Below, piece by piece: positions 53,101 through 61,624 of a stretch of DNA of 64,000 bases (the stretch's first letter is position 1; each line of letters begins with the position of its first letter). Under the pieces are notes generated by a model. It was not told the DNA's origin. It saw nothing but the letters and a program-made list of their open reading frames with translations, and made no database searches. Both the position numbers and the translations under genes were made by a program. The stretch lies in the NCBI RefSeq assembly GCF_009712605.1, contig NZ_WASO01000001.1, positions 496,001 to 560,000 of the forward strand, in the 5' to 3' direction. Source of the stretch: Paludibacter sp. GTDB taxonomy: Bacteria; Bacteroidota; Bacteroidia; Bacteroidales; Paludibacteraceae.

Positions 53101-53673
53101 ATGGTAAATATTGCTATTTTTGCTTCTGGATCAGGTAGTAACGCTGAAAACATAGTCCGTTATTTTGAATCTCATCCTTGCATATCGGTCTCATTAATTT
53201 TAACAAACAAAGCGGATGCATATGTTCTCGAAAGAGCAAAAAAACTGAATATTCCTGCAATGATTTTTTCAAAAACGGAGATGAATGAGAGCGATTCTCT
53301 GTTAAACTTGCTGATTGAGAAGAAAATTGACTGGCTAATTTTGGCTGGATTCCTTCTAAAAGTACCGGACAACCTCATTGCGGCATTCCCTGACCGGATT
53401 TTGAATATCCACCCTGCGCTTTTGCCCAAACATGGAGGTAAAGGGATGTATGGCAGTCGTGTACACGAAGCTGTAGTTGCTGCCGGAGAAAAGGAGTCGG
53501 GTATTACGATTCACTATGTAAATAATCATTATGATGAAGGGCAGATTGCCTTTCAGGCTACTTGCCCGGTGTTACCTTCCGATTCTGCGGAGGATGTTGC
53601 AAATAAGGTCCATGCACTCGAATATGAACATTTTCCGAAAGTGATCGAAAAGATTATTTCGGACTCGTTATAA
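53101..53673 (+). CDS. purN: phosphoribosylglycinamide formyltransferase
   Basis: 190 aa from ATG 53101 (MVNIAIFASGSGSNAENIVR); the longer reading is rejected because of non-family sequence. The folate/GAR core: FASGSGSN (phosphate loop), ILNIHPALLPKHGGKGMYG (catalytic Asn-His pair) and the DEGQIAFQ loop with the conserved Asp. Transfers the formyl group of 10-formyl-THF to GAR in purine synthesis. Divergent from acpP. Confidence 0.95.
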   Translation: MVNIAIFASGSGSNAENIVRYFESHPCISVSLILTNKADAYVLERAKKLNIPAMIFSKTEMNESDSLLNLLIEKKIDWLILAGFLLKVPDNLIAAFPDRILNIHPALLPKHGGKGMYGSRVHEAVVAAGEKESGITIHYVNNHYDEGQIAFQATCPVLPSDSAEDVANKVHALEYEHFPKVIEKIISDSL

Positions 53674-53679
53674 AAAAAC

Positions 53680-53719
53680 AAAACCGGCAACTATCATAGG
53701 TAGTTGCCGGTTTTATTTT
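53680..53719. terminator. terminator between convergent purN and ostA-like gene
   Basis: AAAACCGGCAACTA / TAGTTGCCGGTTTT, 7-nt loop, T-run after and A-run before. Confidence 0.85.
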
Positions 53720-53720
53720 G

Positions 53721-55520
53721 TTATTTTTTCTCTTTCTTGTCTTCTTTTTCGGGTGTCTTTTTGACTCCTATTTGTTTCTTCCTTCCACCGGAACTCTTTG
53801 AATCGTCTTTCGGTATGAAGGTGAAAATATCTTCCTTGTTTTTCGGTCGCGTGGCTTCCTGCCAGTTATAATTTTTCAGAAACATCTGGTCTTTCTTTGT
53901 TTTTTCAGGAGGATACAATGTTCCGTTGGATTGCGGCCGAAGGATAATCTTGTCCACTTTTTTATCCTTTATATACATTGTGAGAAAACTGCTTTGTGTA
54001 GTATTCATCCCGATCAGCGTGCTGTCCTTGTCCCTTGGGAAATAGAGTGATTCGGAGTTCCCGCTTACATCTATCCTGTAAATTTCGCGATTCCGGATAT
54101 AGGCTTTCAGATCTTTCCCGGAAAGCTGGTTAAATCGAATACTGTCGCTTTGCTGAATGGCAAAAGCCGACTTGATGACATGAATATGTTCAATCTCCTT
54201 ATTTTTAGAATAAGCATGAATTTCTTCGCCGGAAATTTGTTGCTCGTCCGACCACAGGACAGGCAGACCATACATCCGCATCACGGAATCGCGGTCGGAA
54301 TAGAAAATTGAATCACATTTGCCCTGCAGGTCGCTCCGGAAAAAGCGTACGTTGTGAAATCCTTTGGCGCTCTTGAACGTTGAATCTTTCAGCATTGCCA
54401 AGGTATCGGCATGCATGTAGAGCGTATCTTCCTTTGAGCGTTGAACAAGTTGTGCATGTTTGGTGACAAAACCGTAGCTTTTGTTGTCGTCGTAATAACC
54501 GTAATGCCCGTACAATGTAACTTGCTGTGCGGTATCGTTAATTTCAACATTGTGGTAAGCATTGCCGATTCCCTGTTTTTTGTCATAAAAGATGGTGTCG
54601 GCAGTCAGCTGCCTTCCGTCAGGGTTTCTTACAATGGAGCGGTTCAACAGCTGTGAGTGATCGGTATGCGTGTCGTACCATCCGCTGGTAGAGGTGATGG
54701 TAGTTTTGTTCTTATGCACAATATTGGTAGGACCGACAATAGTTGCCACACCGCTTTTGGTATCATATTGCAAGGTATCGGAACGCATCACGAAATCGGG
54801 ATTGACCAGCTTGACCGCCGTTTTGAAATAGGCTGTATGAGTGGTAGGATAATATTGCCCGATAAGAGAGGTCAGTACGTTGTCTCCATTGGTAATGCGG
54901 CCTCCGGTAGTGTAGTAACCAACGTTTACTATCCGATCGTACAACAGGGAGTCGGTAGTCAGAATGGTCCCCTTGTTTTCCATCCTTACGTTATATTTAA
55001 GATGTGCCTGTTTGCTGTTGCCATCGTAAAAGAGCACGTCGCCGTACAGGTTCAGCGTATCTCCCTGTATCATGTGCACATTGCCAAAAGCATCCAAAGA
55101 GTTTGCCTGTTCGTAGAAATAGGCGCTGTCGCAATAGAGATAGGTGTTGTCTTGCCGAAATCGTACGTTTTGCGAGATAATCTGCACTCCCGGGAAGGCC
55201 GGGTTGGTGAGCATCACGTCCGCTTTTTCGAGGAAGACGAACGATTTGCTGTTTTTGTTGATTTTGGGCAATGGCATAGGGTGCAACACCTGCTGTGCTC
55301 CCCCTTTGAATGCCGCATCTCTGTCCACTTTTGCCTTTATTAGCTCCTCCGGACTGGTCAATGTCTGGTGTTTCGGTAAAGGGAACGATAATTTAGGATC
55401 GGTTTGTTGAGCAACTAACCAATGCAAAAACAAGCATAACGCACCTAAAAGTACGATATGCCTGTTGAATGATTTGAAAAATTCAGGTTTCAAAATGCCA
55501 GCTTGAAGTTTTAAGTTCAA
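53721..55520 (-). CDS. OstA/LptA-like outer-membrane biogenesis protein
   Basis: 599 aa. The predicted start is a TTG at 55520, another TTG at 55493 is about equally good, and no ATG exists nearby. One membrane/signal segment (about 22-40, HIVLLGALCLFLHWLVA). Repetitive beta strands with FRQDNTYLYCDSAYFYEQAN, NLYGDVLFYDGNSKQAHLKY and TSLIGQYYPTTHTAYF, the OstA/LptA beta-jellyroll pattern, run to about residue 330, with more repeats after. Lysine-rich tail. Inference: a periplasmic LPS-bridge or OM protein factor of Bacteroidetes; the C-terminal half (about 350-560) is specific to the group. Third gene after two PPIase genes. Confidence 0.78.
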   Translation of the reverse strand: MNLKLQAGILKPEFFKSFNRHIVLLGALCLFLHWLVAQQTDPKLSFPLPKHQTLTSPEELIKAKVDRDAAFKGGAQQVLHPMPLPKINKNSKSFVFLEKADVMLTNPAFPGVQIISQNVRFRQDNTYLYCDSAYFYEQANSLDAFGNVHMIQGDTLNLYGDVLFYDGNSKQAHLKYNVRMENKGTILTTDSLLYDRIVNVGYYTTGGRITNGDNVLTSLIGQYYPTTHTAYFKTAVKLVNPDFVMRSDTLQYDTKSGVATIVGPTNIVHKNKTTITSTSGWYDTHTDHSQLLNRSIVRNPDGRQLTADTIFYDKKQGIGNAYHNVEINDTAQQVTLYGHYGYYDDNKSYGFVTKHAQLVQRSKEDTLYMHADTLAMLKDSTFKSAKGFHNVRFFRSDLQGKCDSIFYSDRDSVMRMYGLPVLWSDEQQISGEEIHAYSKNKEIEHIHVIKSAFAIQQSDSIRFNQLSGKDLKAYIRNREIYRIDVSGNSESLYFPRDKDSTLIGMNTTQSSFLTMYIKDKKVDKIILRPQSNGTLYPPEKTKKDQMFLKNYNWQEATRPKNKEDIFTFIPKDDSKSSGGRKKQIGVKKTPEKEDKKEKK

Positions 55521-55564
55521 ATTTAAAATTCAAAGTTCGACGTTCTAATCGTGAACATGCAACT

Positions 55565-56926
55565 TTATTTTTTGCCCCATCCCGGATATTGGAACTTGCA
55601 GTTCTGCCATTTAGGATCGATGCTTACGTAAGTTTCCTTTTGTTTCTTTACGATCCAGTTGTGTATGATTTCATTCTTTTGTTTGTTTTCAACAATTGAC
55701 TTCAAAGTCTGATAATCATCTCCGAGATTTGCTTTGTGGCTGGGAGTTTTTGATTTGATTTTGATAAATGCACATACTTCGCGGTTAGTTTTTGTGTTGA
55801 GCATAACAAAAGGTTTTGAAAGCTCACCAACGCTCATGCCTTCAGCCAATTTCGCAACTTCCGGCGGAAGTTGTTGCAATTCGAATTTAGATGTTCCGGT
55901 GTTGGCATTCATCATGAGCCCGTTGTTCATACGGGTATCCTTGTCGTAAGAATTTCTGGCCACAGCTTCTTCGAATGTTTGTTTTCCGCTACGAATCAAT
56001 GTCAACACGCTGTCCAGATTGTGGATGGCTTTGTTTTCGGCATCCAGTGAAACCTGCGGTTTCATCAGAATGTGACGGAAGTTGGCCAGTTCTCCTCTTT
56101 TTTCTATCAACTGAATAATATGGAATCCGTATTCAGTTTCAACTACACGCGAAATCTTTTTGGGATCGTTAAGCAGGAAAGCAACATTGGCAAACTCAGG
56201 AACCAACTGACCACGACCCATAAAACCAAGCTCTCCGCCACGTTTTGCCGACTCTGTATCTTCAGAGTAAAGGCGGGCCAGGGTCGAAAATTGCGATTCG
56301 CCGGAGGTTATTCTGTCGGAGAAACTGCGTAAGCGTTCTTTTACCCGGTCAATTTCTTTTTGAGGGATGACAGGATCGTTGGTGACGATCTGTACTTCTA
56401 ACGATGCTGGAACCGTGGGAATACTGTCAGCCTTCAGTGTTTTGTAATAATTACGCACTTCGGCAGGGGTGATTTTGATATCACCGATCAGTTTTTTTTG
56501 CATCTCTTCAACCAACATCTGGTTTCTGGTTGGTTCGTATGATTCGTTTCGGATTTGCGAAAGCGGTTTGTTGAAATACTCTTCCAGCTTTTCTTTGGAT
56601 CCGATCTGAGAAATCATGTAGTTGACGCGACGTTCAACCGCACTGTTAATCTGACTTTCGCTGACAACAATACTGTCGAGTTTTGCCTGGTGGAGAAACA
56701 ATTTCTGAATTGCCATCTGTTCGGGCAACACACAATTGGGATCACCATCGATTTTCTCGTTCTGATATTGCATCTGAAGCTTTTGGTTCTCGACATCGGA
56801 ACGGAGGATGGCTTCTTCGCCGACCACCCAAATCACTTCGTCGATAATGTTAGTTTGCGCTGAGGCTAACTGCTGCCAGCCGCAAAGAAAAATCAGGATT
56901 GCCAGTTTTAATGTTGTTTTCTTCAT
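55565..56926 (-). CDS. SurA-like peptidyl-prolyl isomerase
   Basis: 453 aa with a signal peptide (1-23, AILIFLCGWQQLASAQ). N-terminal SurA-like helical domain (IIDEVIWVVGEEAILRSDVE), first rotamase domain around residues 175-275 (LEVQIVTNDPVIPQKEIDRV and SAKRGGELGFMGRGQLVPEF), followed by a second partial domain with FRHILMKPQVSLDAENKAIH. The SurA-like arrangement (chaperone domain plus parvulins) suggests a periplasmic folding role for outer-membrane barrels. Follows the larger PPIase gene by 25 bp. Confidence 0.88.
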   Translation of the reverse strand: MKKTTLKLAILIFLCGWQQLASAQTNIIDEVIWVVGEEAILRSDVENQKLQMQYQNEKIDGDPNCVLPEQMAIQKLFLHQAKLDSIVVSESQINSAVERRVNYMISQIGSKEKLEEYFNKPLSQIRNESYEPTRNQMLVEEMQKKLIGDIKITPAEVRNYYKTLKADSIPTVPASLEVQIVTNDPVIPQKEIDRVKERLRSFSDRITSGESQFSTLARLYSEDTESAKRGGELGFMGRGQLVPEFANVAFLLNDPKKISRVVETEYGFHIIQLIEKRGELANFRHILMKPQVSLDAENKAIHNLDSVLTLIRSGKQTFEEAVARNSYDKDTRMNNGLMMNANTGTSKFELQQLPPEVAKLAEGMSVGELSKPFVMLNTKTNREVCAFIKIKSKTPSHKANLGDDYQTLKSIVENKQKNEIIHNWIVKKQKETYVSIDPKWQNCKFQYPGWGKK

Positions 56927-56951
56927 GTTTATGAATTGGAGTTACGTGTAA

Positions 56952-58967
56952 TCAATTTTCTTTTATGCTTTTAAGTGTTTTCTGGTCTATCATGACCGGA
57001 TATCTGCGTCGTAGTTCTTTCATCCACTGATCTTCCAGATAAGCCTGATAGTCGGATGTGAGGATGCCCATAACGTCGGAATAACTTTCAGGCCCGTTCT
57101 TTAACATTTTACCGTATGTAAACACAATTGGATAAGCTTTGTTCGGAACAAAATCTCCTGATTTAAATTCGAATTTGTCTACCGCATTGTTATCTCCTTT
57201 GACGTACAAACCTTTTTCAACTTTTGCCACAATTGTGTCTTTGTTGAGCTTCGATGAAAGGTAATTGTCCAATGAATCCTTGGGTGCCTTTGCGATCAGT
57301 TCCATCGCTTTTGCTTTGGTTGCTTCGTTTTTACAGGAGATAACCCAGCCTTTGAAACGTGGTTCAGCCCACGTGTAATTACTGCGATAGGTTCTGAAGA
57401 AGGATTCAAGCCCTTTGGTGTCTCGGGTTGCCTTATCCCATACTTTTTCATTGCTAATGTTGAACAACAGAATGCCGTCATGGTATTCCCGCATCAGGTT
57501 CCCGAATTCGGGATATTCTTTTTCCAGTTGTTCGTCTTTGTAATTGACCAGAGCTGTATTGGTAAACTGCAGGTACTTTTCATCAATCAGTGCCTTTTTG
57601 TTTGTTTGCTGACTGTTGGGATGCCGGCTTAGGAAGAAAGCAAAATCACATTGTGTAACATTCTGATCGGCAAAAGTTGCCATGACGCCTTCCATGTGTT
57701 CCGTTGCATTGATAAAAGCCGAATCCTTCAGAGAGTATTTTTCTGCCAGCTGATAAAAGGGAGCAAGAGTTGATTCGTTATTTTTGAAATTATATTGCGC
57801 CTTCAATTTGTTGATGAAAGACTGAGTGATAATGTTTGCCCGGTCATCACGTTGAATGCGACGTTCGATTTCAGCTCTCTTTTCAGCCAGCGGTTCCAGT
57901 TGTTTCGTGTCAATCAGCTTAATGATATGCCAGCCATAAGGCGATAAAACGGGATGACTTATTTCTCCTTTCTGTAGCTGAAATGCTGCATCTTCAAACT
58001 CTTTTACCATGTTGCCTGATCCGAACCATGGAAGAATTCCTCCATTGATAGCAGAACTTTTGTCGTCAGAGGCTTTACGGGCTAAAGCCCCAAAGTCGGC
58101 TCCGTTTTTTACTTCCCGATAAAGGCTGTCAATCACAACCTTCATTTTGTGTTTTATCGAATCAGGAGCGTCTTTTTGCGTAAACTTCATGATATGAGCT
58201 ACCTGCAATTTGCCACGCGAAGGGCGACGTCCTTCCACTTTGATGATGTGGAATCCATAAGGAGTTCTTATGGGAGAACTGATCTGACCGACCGGAGTAT
58301 TGTACGCGACACTCTCGAATGGGTAAATCGTCATGAATCCGGTGATATAACCAAGGTGTCCGCTGTTTTCTGCGGCAGACGGATCTTCTGATTCTTTTCG
58401 GGCTACTTCATTGAAGTTCTCGGGTGCGATAATTGTCGCTTTGCATTTGCCAAAAAGTTTGGTGAAGAATCCGCATTTGGGTGTGATTGCACGTGGGGCT
58501 CTTGTAATGCGTTCGCGAATAGCAGCGATTTTGTTGAAGGCGGCCAGCGTGTCATCCGATGTCGCATTAGGTGCTACACGGATCAAAATGTGACTTACAT
58601 CAACGTCTTCCTTAAGCCTGTCGTAAGCTTCTTTGACCAACCGGTTTTGTGTTGCGGTATCGGTAAGATAAACAGAATTGAGCTGACGGCGGTATCCCGA
58701 CAATTCTTCAAGGAAAGCTTTGGTCGTATCCATGCCGAGTGATTCCGCTTCGAGAACTTTCATTTTGAAATTTTCGAATAAGACCAGATATTCGGCTAAA
58801 GACTTTTTGTCGAGTGTATTTTGAGTATTGTTCTTGTTGTAGAGATATTCAAATTCAGACTTGTGGATAGGATTGCCTTTAATTGTCATCAAAACAGGAT
58901 CTTCTCCGTTTTGTGCAATCAGGCAGCCTGCCATTGCAAAAAAGGTAATCAACAATAGTTGTTTCAT
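56952..58967 (-). CDS. two-domain parvulin-type peptidyl-prolyl isomerase
   Basis: 671 aa, signal peptide residues 1-18 (LLITFFAMAGCLIAQN). First parvulin domain about 120-245 (DVDVSHILIRVAPNATSDDT, AENSGHLGYITGFMTIYPFE, TPYGFHIIKVEGRR). Second about 250-350 (KLQVAHIMKFTQKDAPD, INGGILPWFGSGNMVKEFED, SPYGWHIIKLID). The remaining 300 residues are helical. Periplasmic folding factor; first gene of the operon, with a close-to-consensus promoter upstream. Confidence 0.88.
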   Translation of the reverse strand: MKQLLLITFFAMAGCLIAQNGEDPVLMTIKGNPIHKSEFEYLYNKNNTQNTLDKKSLAEYLVLFENFKMKVLEAESLGMDTTKAFLEELSGYRRQLNSVYLTDTATQNRLVKEAYDRLKEDVDVSHILIRVAPNATSDDTLAAFNKIAAIRERITRAPRAITPKCGFFTKLFGKCKATIIAPENFNEVARKESEDPSAAENSGHLGYITGFMTIYPFESVAYNTPVGQISSPIRTPYGFHIIKVEGRRPSRGKLQVAHIMKFTQKDAPDSIKHKMKVVIDSLYREVKNGADFGALARKASDDKSSAINGGILPWFGSGNMVKEFEDAAFQLQKGEISHPVLSPYGWHIIKLIDTKQLEPLAEKRAEIERRIQRDDRANIITQSFINKLKAQYNFKNNESTLAPFYQLAEKYSLKDSAFINATEHMEGVMATFADQNVTQCDFAFFLSRHPNSQQTNKKALIDEKYLQFTNTALVNYKDEQLEKEYPEFGNLMREYHDGILLFNISNEKVWDKATRDTKGLESFFRTYRSNYTWAEPRFKGWVISCKNEATKAKAMELIAKAPKDSLDNYLSSKLNKDTIVAKVEKGLYVKGDNNAVDKFEFKSGDFVPNKAYPIVFTYGKMLKNGPESYSDVMGILTSDYQAYLEDQWMKELRRRYPVMIDQKTLKSIKEN

Positions 58968-59063
58968 GTCTGATAGGGCTTGTAAAATGCCGTCCTGTAA
59001 TTAGAGGTGCAACCGAATGATTCTTTTAATCCTGAGTTTCAGTTGCTGTTAAAATATTGCCTG

Positions 59064-59093
59064 CAAATATACGAATTGTTTTCGTTGAGGCAA
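59064..59093 (-). promoter_or_regulatory. promoter of the PPIase-PPIase-ostA operon
   Basis: TTG (59091-59093), 19 bp, TATATTTG (59064-59071), 97 bp before the first start codon; near-consensus. Confidence 0.75.
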
Positions 59094-59175
59094 TGTGAGT
59101 TTTCTATCTCAATGTGCGTCAATATAGCTCAAAATCACTTAAAAAAGGTAATTCAGAGAGTGCGATCGTCATTGG

Positions 59176-60726
59176 TCACTTTTTAGAACTCATCGTGACG
59201 AACGGAATAAGCATTTCCTCCAGAGAAATGCCTCCATGCTGAAACGTGTTTTTGTAGTAACTGACGTAGTGATTGTAATTATTCGGATACGCAAAGAAAT
59301 CGTCCTGCATGCAATAGACATACGACGTACTGACGTTCGGAGACGGCAATCCGTATTTGGAGGGTTGAGCCATTTCAAACACTTCCTTTGGGTTGTAATT
59401 CAGGTTTTTGCCTGCTTTGTACCGGAGGTTGGTGTTCGTGTTTTTGTCTCCTACAATTTTTACCGGGTTGGTAACTTTGATGGTGCCGTGGTCGGTGGTG
59501 ACTATTACCTTGTAGTCGCTTTCGGCCAGCGATTTGAATAGATCGTAGGTAGATGAATGGCGAAACCAGGACAACGTGAGTGAGCGGTAAGCTTCCTCGC
59601 TATGAGCCAGTTCTCGTATCATTTTCGATTCCGTACGTGCATGTGACAGCATGTCGACGAAATTCAAAACGCATACGTTCAGCTGGTTGTTAGAAAGTTG
59701 CGGTATTTTTTCCACCAACTTTTCTCCGGCGGTAGTGTCGAATATCTTGTGGAACGAGAAGCTGTATTTCTTTCGAAAACGTTCAATCTGGCTCTTCAAT
59801 AACTCTTCTTCGTGAATGTTCTTGTGTTCCTCGTCCTCTTCACTTACCCAAAGATCAGGAAACATCTGCACAATTTGCAAAGGCATCAAACCCGAAAAAA
59901 TGGCGTTGCGGGCATATTGTGTTGCTGTCGGGAGTATGCTGTAATAAAGTTCTTCCTTGTCAAAGACAAAAAATTCGCTCAGAATCTCTTTGATAAGACG
60001 CCACTGATCGAAACGGAAATTGTCAATCAGAATGACAAATACTTTTTCGCCCTGATCGAGCAACGGGAAAATGCGTTTTTTGAAAAGATCGGGGCTTATC
60101 AGCGGTCTGTTGTCCGGGTCTTCGAACCATTTTGCGTAGTTGCGTTTAATGAATTTCGCAAAAGCAGCGTTTGCTTCGTTTTTTTGCATCAGCAGCAACT
60201 CGTCCATGTTGTTTTCTGCCTCGCTCAGTTCCAGTTCCCAATAAACAAGGCGGCGGTAAACTTCTGCCCAGTCGTCATGAGAGAAAGAGTCATTTATTTG
60301 CATGCCGAGCTTGTTGAAGTCGGAGCGATAAGCCGAAGTGGTTTGTTCGGAAATAATCTCTCTCTTGTGAAGATTTTTTTTCAGGGTAAGCAATATCTGA
60401 CTGGGATTTACCGGTTTGGTGAGATAATCGGCAATTTTGTTTCCGATAGCCATGTCCATGATATTCTCCTCTTCGCTTTTCGTGATCATCACCACGGGAA
60501 CAGAAGGATCTATCTCTTTGATAAAACCAAGGGTTTCAAGCCCGCTCTGTCCGGGCATGTTTTCATCGAGAAAGATGATGTCAAAACGTTGTTGTCGGCA
60601 CATTTCCACTGCGTCGGGGCCGTTGGTGGCAGTCGAGACTTCATAACCCTTTTCTTCGAGAAAGAGAACGTAGCCCCGTAGCAGGTCAATCTCATCGTCA
60701 GTCCACAGAATTTTATCTTTAGTCAT
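59176..60726 (-). CDS. porX: T9SS response regulator PorX with PglZ domain
   Basis: 516 aa from ATG 60726 (MTKDKILWTDDEIDLLRGYV). Receiver domain about 1-125: phospho-acceptor Asp in DIIFLDENMPGQSG (about residue 52), VVMITKS and YLTKPVNPSQI (conserved Lys). Then a helical linker (about 130-215) and a PglZ alkaline-phosphatase-like domain with VFVILIDNFRFDQWRL, LPTATQYARNAIFSGL and VTTDHGT. This is the PorX architecture: in Porphyromonas the phosphodiesterase/response regulator partnered with PorY and SigP to control type IX secretion. PorY is not in the window. Starts 28 bp after trmH. Confidence 0.92.
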   Translation of the reverse strand: MTKDKILWTDDEIDLLRGYVLFLEEKGYEVSTATNGPDAVEMCRQQRFDIIFLDENMPGQSGLETLGFIKEIDPSVPVVMITKSEEENIMDMAIGNKIADYLTKPVNPSQILLTLKKNLHKREIISEQTTSAYRSDFNKLGMQINDSFSHDDWAEVYRRLVYWELELSEAENNMDELLLMQKNEANAAFAKFIKRNYAKWFEDPDNRPLISPDLFKKRIFPLLDQGEKVFVILIDNFRFDQWRLIKEILSEFFVFDKEELYYSILPTATQYARNAIFSGLMPLQIVQMFPDLWVSEEDEEHKNIHEEELLKSQIERFRKKYSFSFHKIFDTTAGEKLVEKIPQLSNNQLNVCVLNFVDMLSHARTESKMIRELAHSEEAYRSLTLSWFRHSSTYDLFKSLAESDYKVIVTTDHGTIKVTNPVKIVGDKNTNTNLRYKAGKNLNYNPKEVFEMAQPSKYGLPSPNVSTSYVYCMQDDFFAYPNNYNHYVSYYKNTFQHGGISLEEMLIPFVTMSSKK

Positions 60727-60754
60727 AACGTTAAATTGCAATGTTTTGTTTCAT

Positions 60755-61531
60755 CTATTTGAGGGGTAGTGATCTGCGCCTGAACTCGGAGCAGACGATC
60801 GCGGTTGCCACAGCAACATTCAATGACTCGGATGTCTCTCCTCCGTTTGCAAAAGAGGGTATTTCCAACCGGTTTTCGATGTGGCCTGCAACTTTATCGG
60901 AAATGCCGTTGCCTTCATTGCCCATGACGATCATGGCGTTGTTGGGCAAGCTGGCGCTATAGATCGAATCACCTCCAAGGAAAGCTCCGAAAACCGGAAT
61001 CTTCGGTTGAATATCACGGAGAAATTCGGGTAAATCGACAGAATGAATCATTACACGTCCTAACGCTCCCATGGTCGCCTGAACGGTCTTCGGACCAAAT
61101 GCGTCGGCGGTGTCGGCTGAGCAGAAAATATGCCGTATCCCGAACCAATCGGCCAGTCGGATAATAGTTCCGAGGTTTCCCGGGTTTTGAATGCCGTCTA
61201 ATGCCAGATAAAGATTGCTTTCCGAGAAGTCCGGAAGCTTATTGTTTTGTGATTTCTTCAAAACAGCAATTACACCCTGCGGTGTTTTTTGAGACGATGC
61301 CCTTTCGATTTCTTTGGGTGACGCATAAACGGTTTCGTCAATACGTCCATCGTATTTTTCAGTATCTTCTTTTGGAAGGATAAGTAGTTGACAGTCGAAA
61401 TATTGTAGCAACTCACGTACACTTTTGGAACCTTCTGCCAGGAAGAGACCGGAAGCATCCCGCTCCTTTTTTTGAGCAAGCGAACGAATGAATTTTATCT
61501 GGGAAGCGGATAACATAGATTTAGACAGCAT
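60755..61531 (-). CDS. TrmH/SpoU family RNA 2'-O-methyltransferase
   Basis: 258 aa. N-terminal substrate-binding part (IKFIRSLAQKKERDASGLFL and AEGSKSVRELL), then the SPOUT catalytic domain with LALDGIQNPGNLGTIIRLAD, MGALGRVMIHSV, MIVMGNEGNGISDKVAGHIE and LNVAVATAIV forming the trefoil-knot SAM site. It methylates a ribose in rRNA or tRNA; target not decidable. First gene of the trmH-porX unit with a promoter at 61543-61572. Start could also be the Met at residue 6. Confidence 0.9.
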   Translation of the reverse strand: MLSKSMLSASQIKFIRSLAQKKERDASGLFLAEGSKSVRELLQYFDCQLLILPKEDTEKYDGRIDETVYASPKEIERASSQKTPQGVIAVLKKSQNNKLPDFSESNLYLALDGIQNPGNLGTIIRLADWFGIRHIFCSADTADAFGPKTVQATMGALGRVMIHSVDLPEFLRDIQPKIPVFGAFLGGDSIYSASLPNNAMIVMGNEGNGISDKVAGHIENRLEIPSFANGGETSESLNVAVATAIVCSEFRRRSLPLK

Positions 61532-61542
61532 TAGTTGATGGT

Positions 61543-61572
61543 CAAATATACGATGGATTTCGGAATGACCAA
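61543..61572 (-). promoter_or_regulatory. promoter of the trmH-porX operon
   Basis: TTG (61570-61572), 19 bp, TATATTTG (61543-61550), 12 bp before the trmH start. Confidence 0.7.
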
Positions 61573-61624
61573 CCGAAAGAGACGACCTCTTAACATTTTA
61601 TAGAGTTCTGTCGGGTATTATGTG

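Noticed and set aside
54657-55343. Plus-strand ORF of 228 aa
   Set aside because: Antisense to the OstA-like gene; no recognised pattern.
59812-60681. Plus-strand ORF of 289 aa
   Set aside because: Lies antisense to porX, which has clear receiver and PglZ motifs; no family features in the antisense reading.
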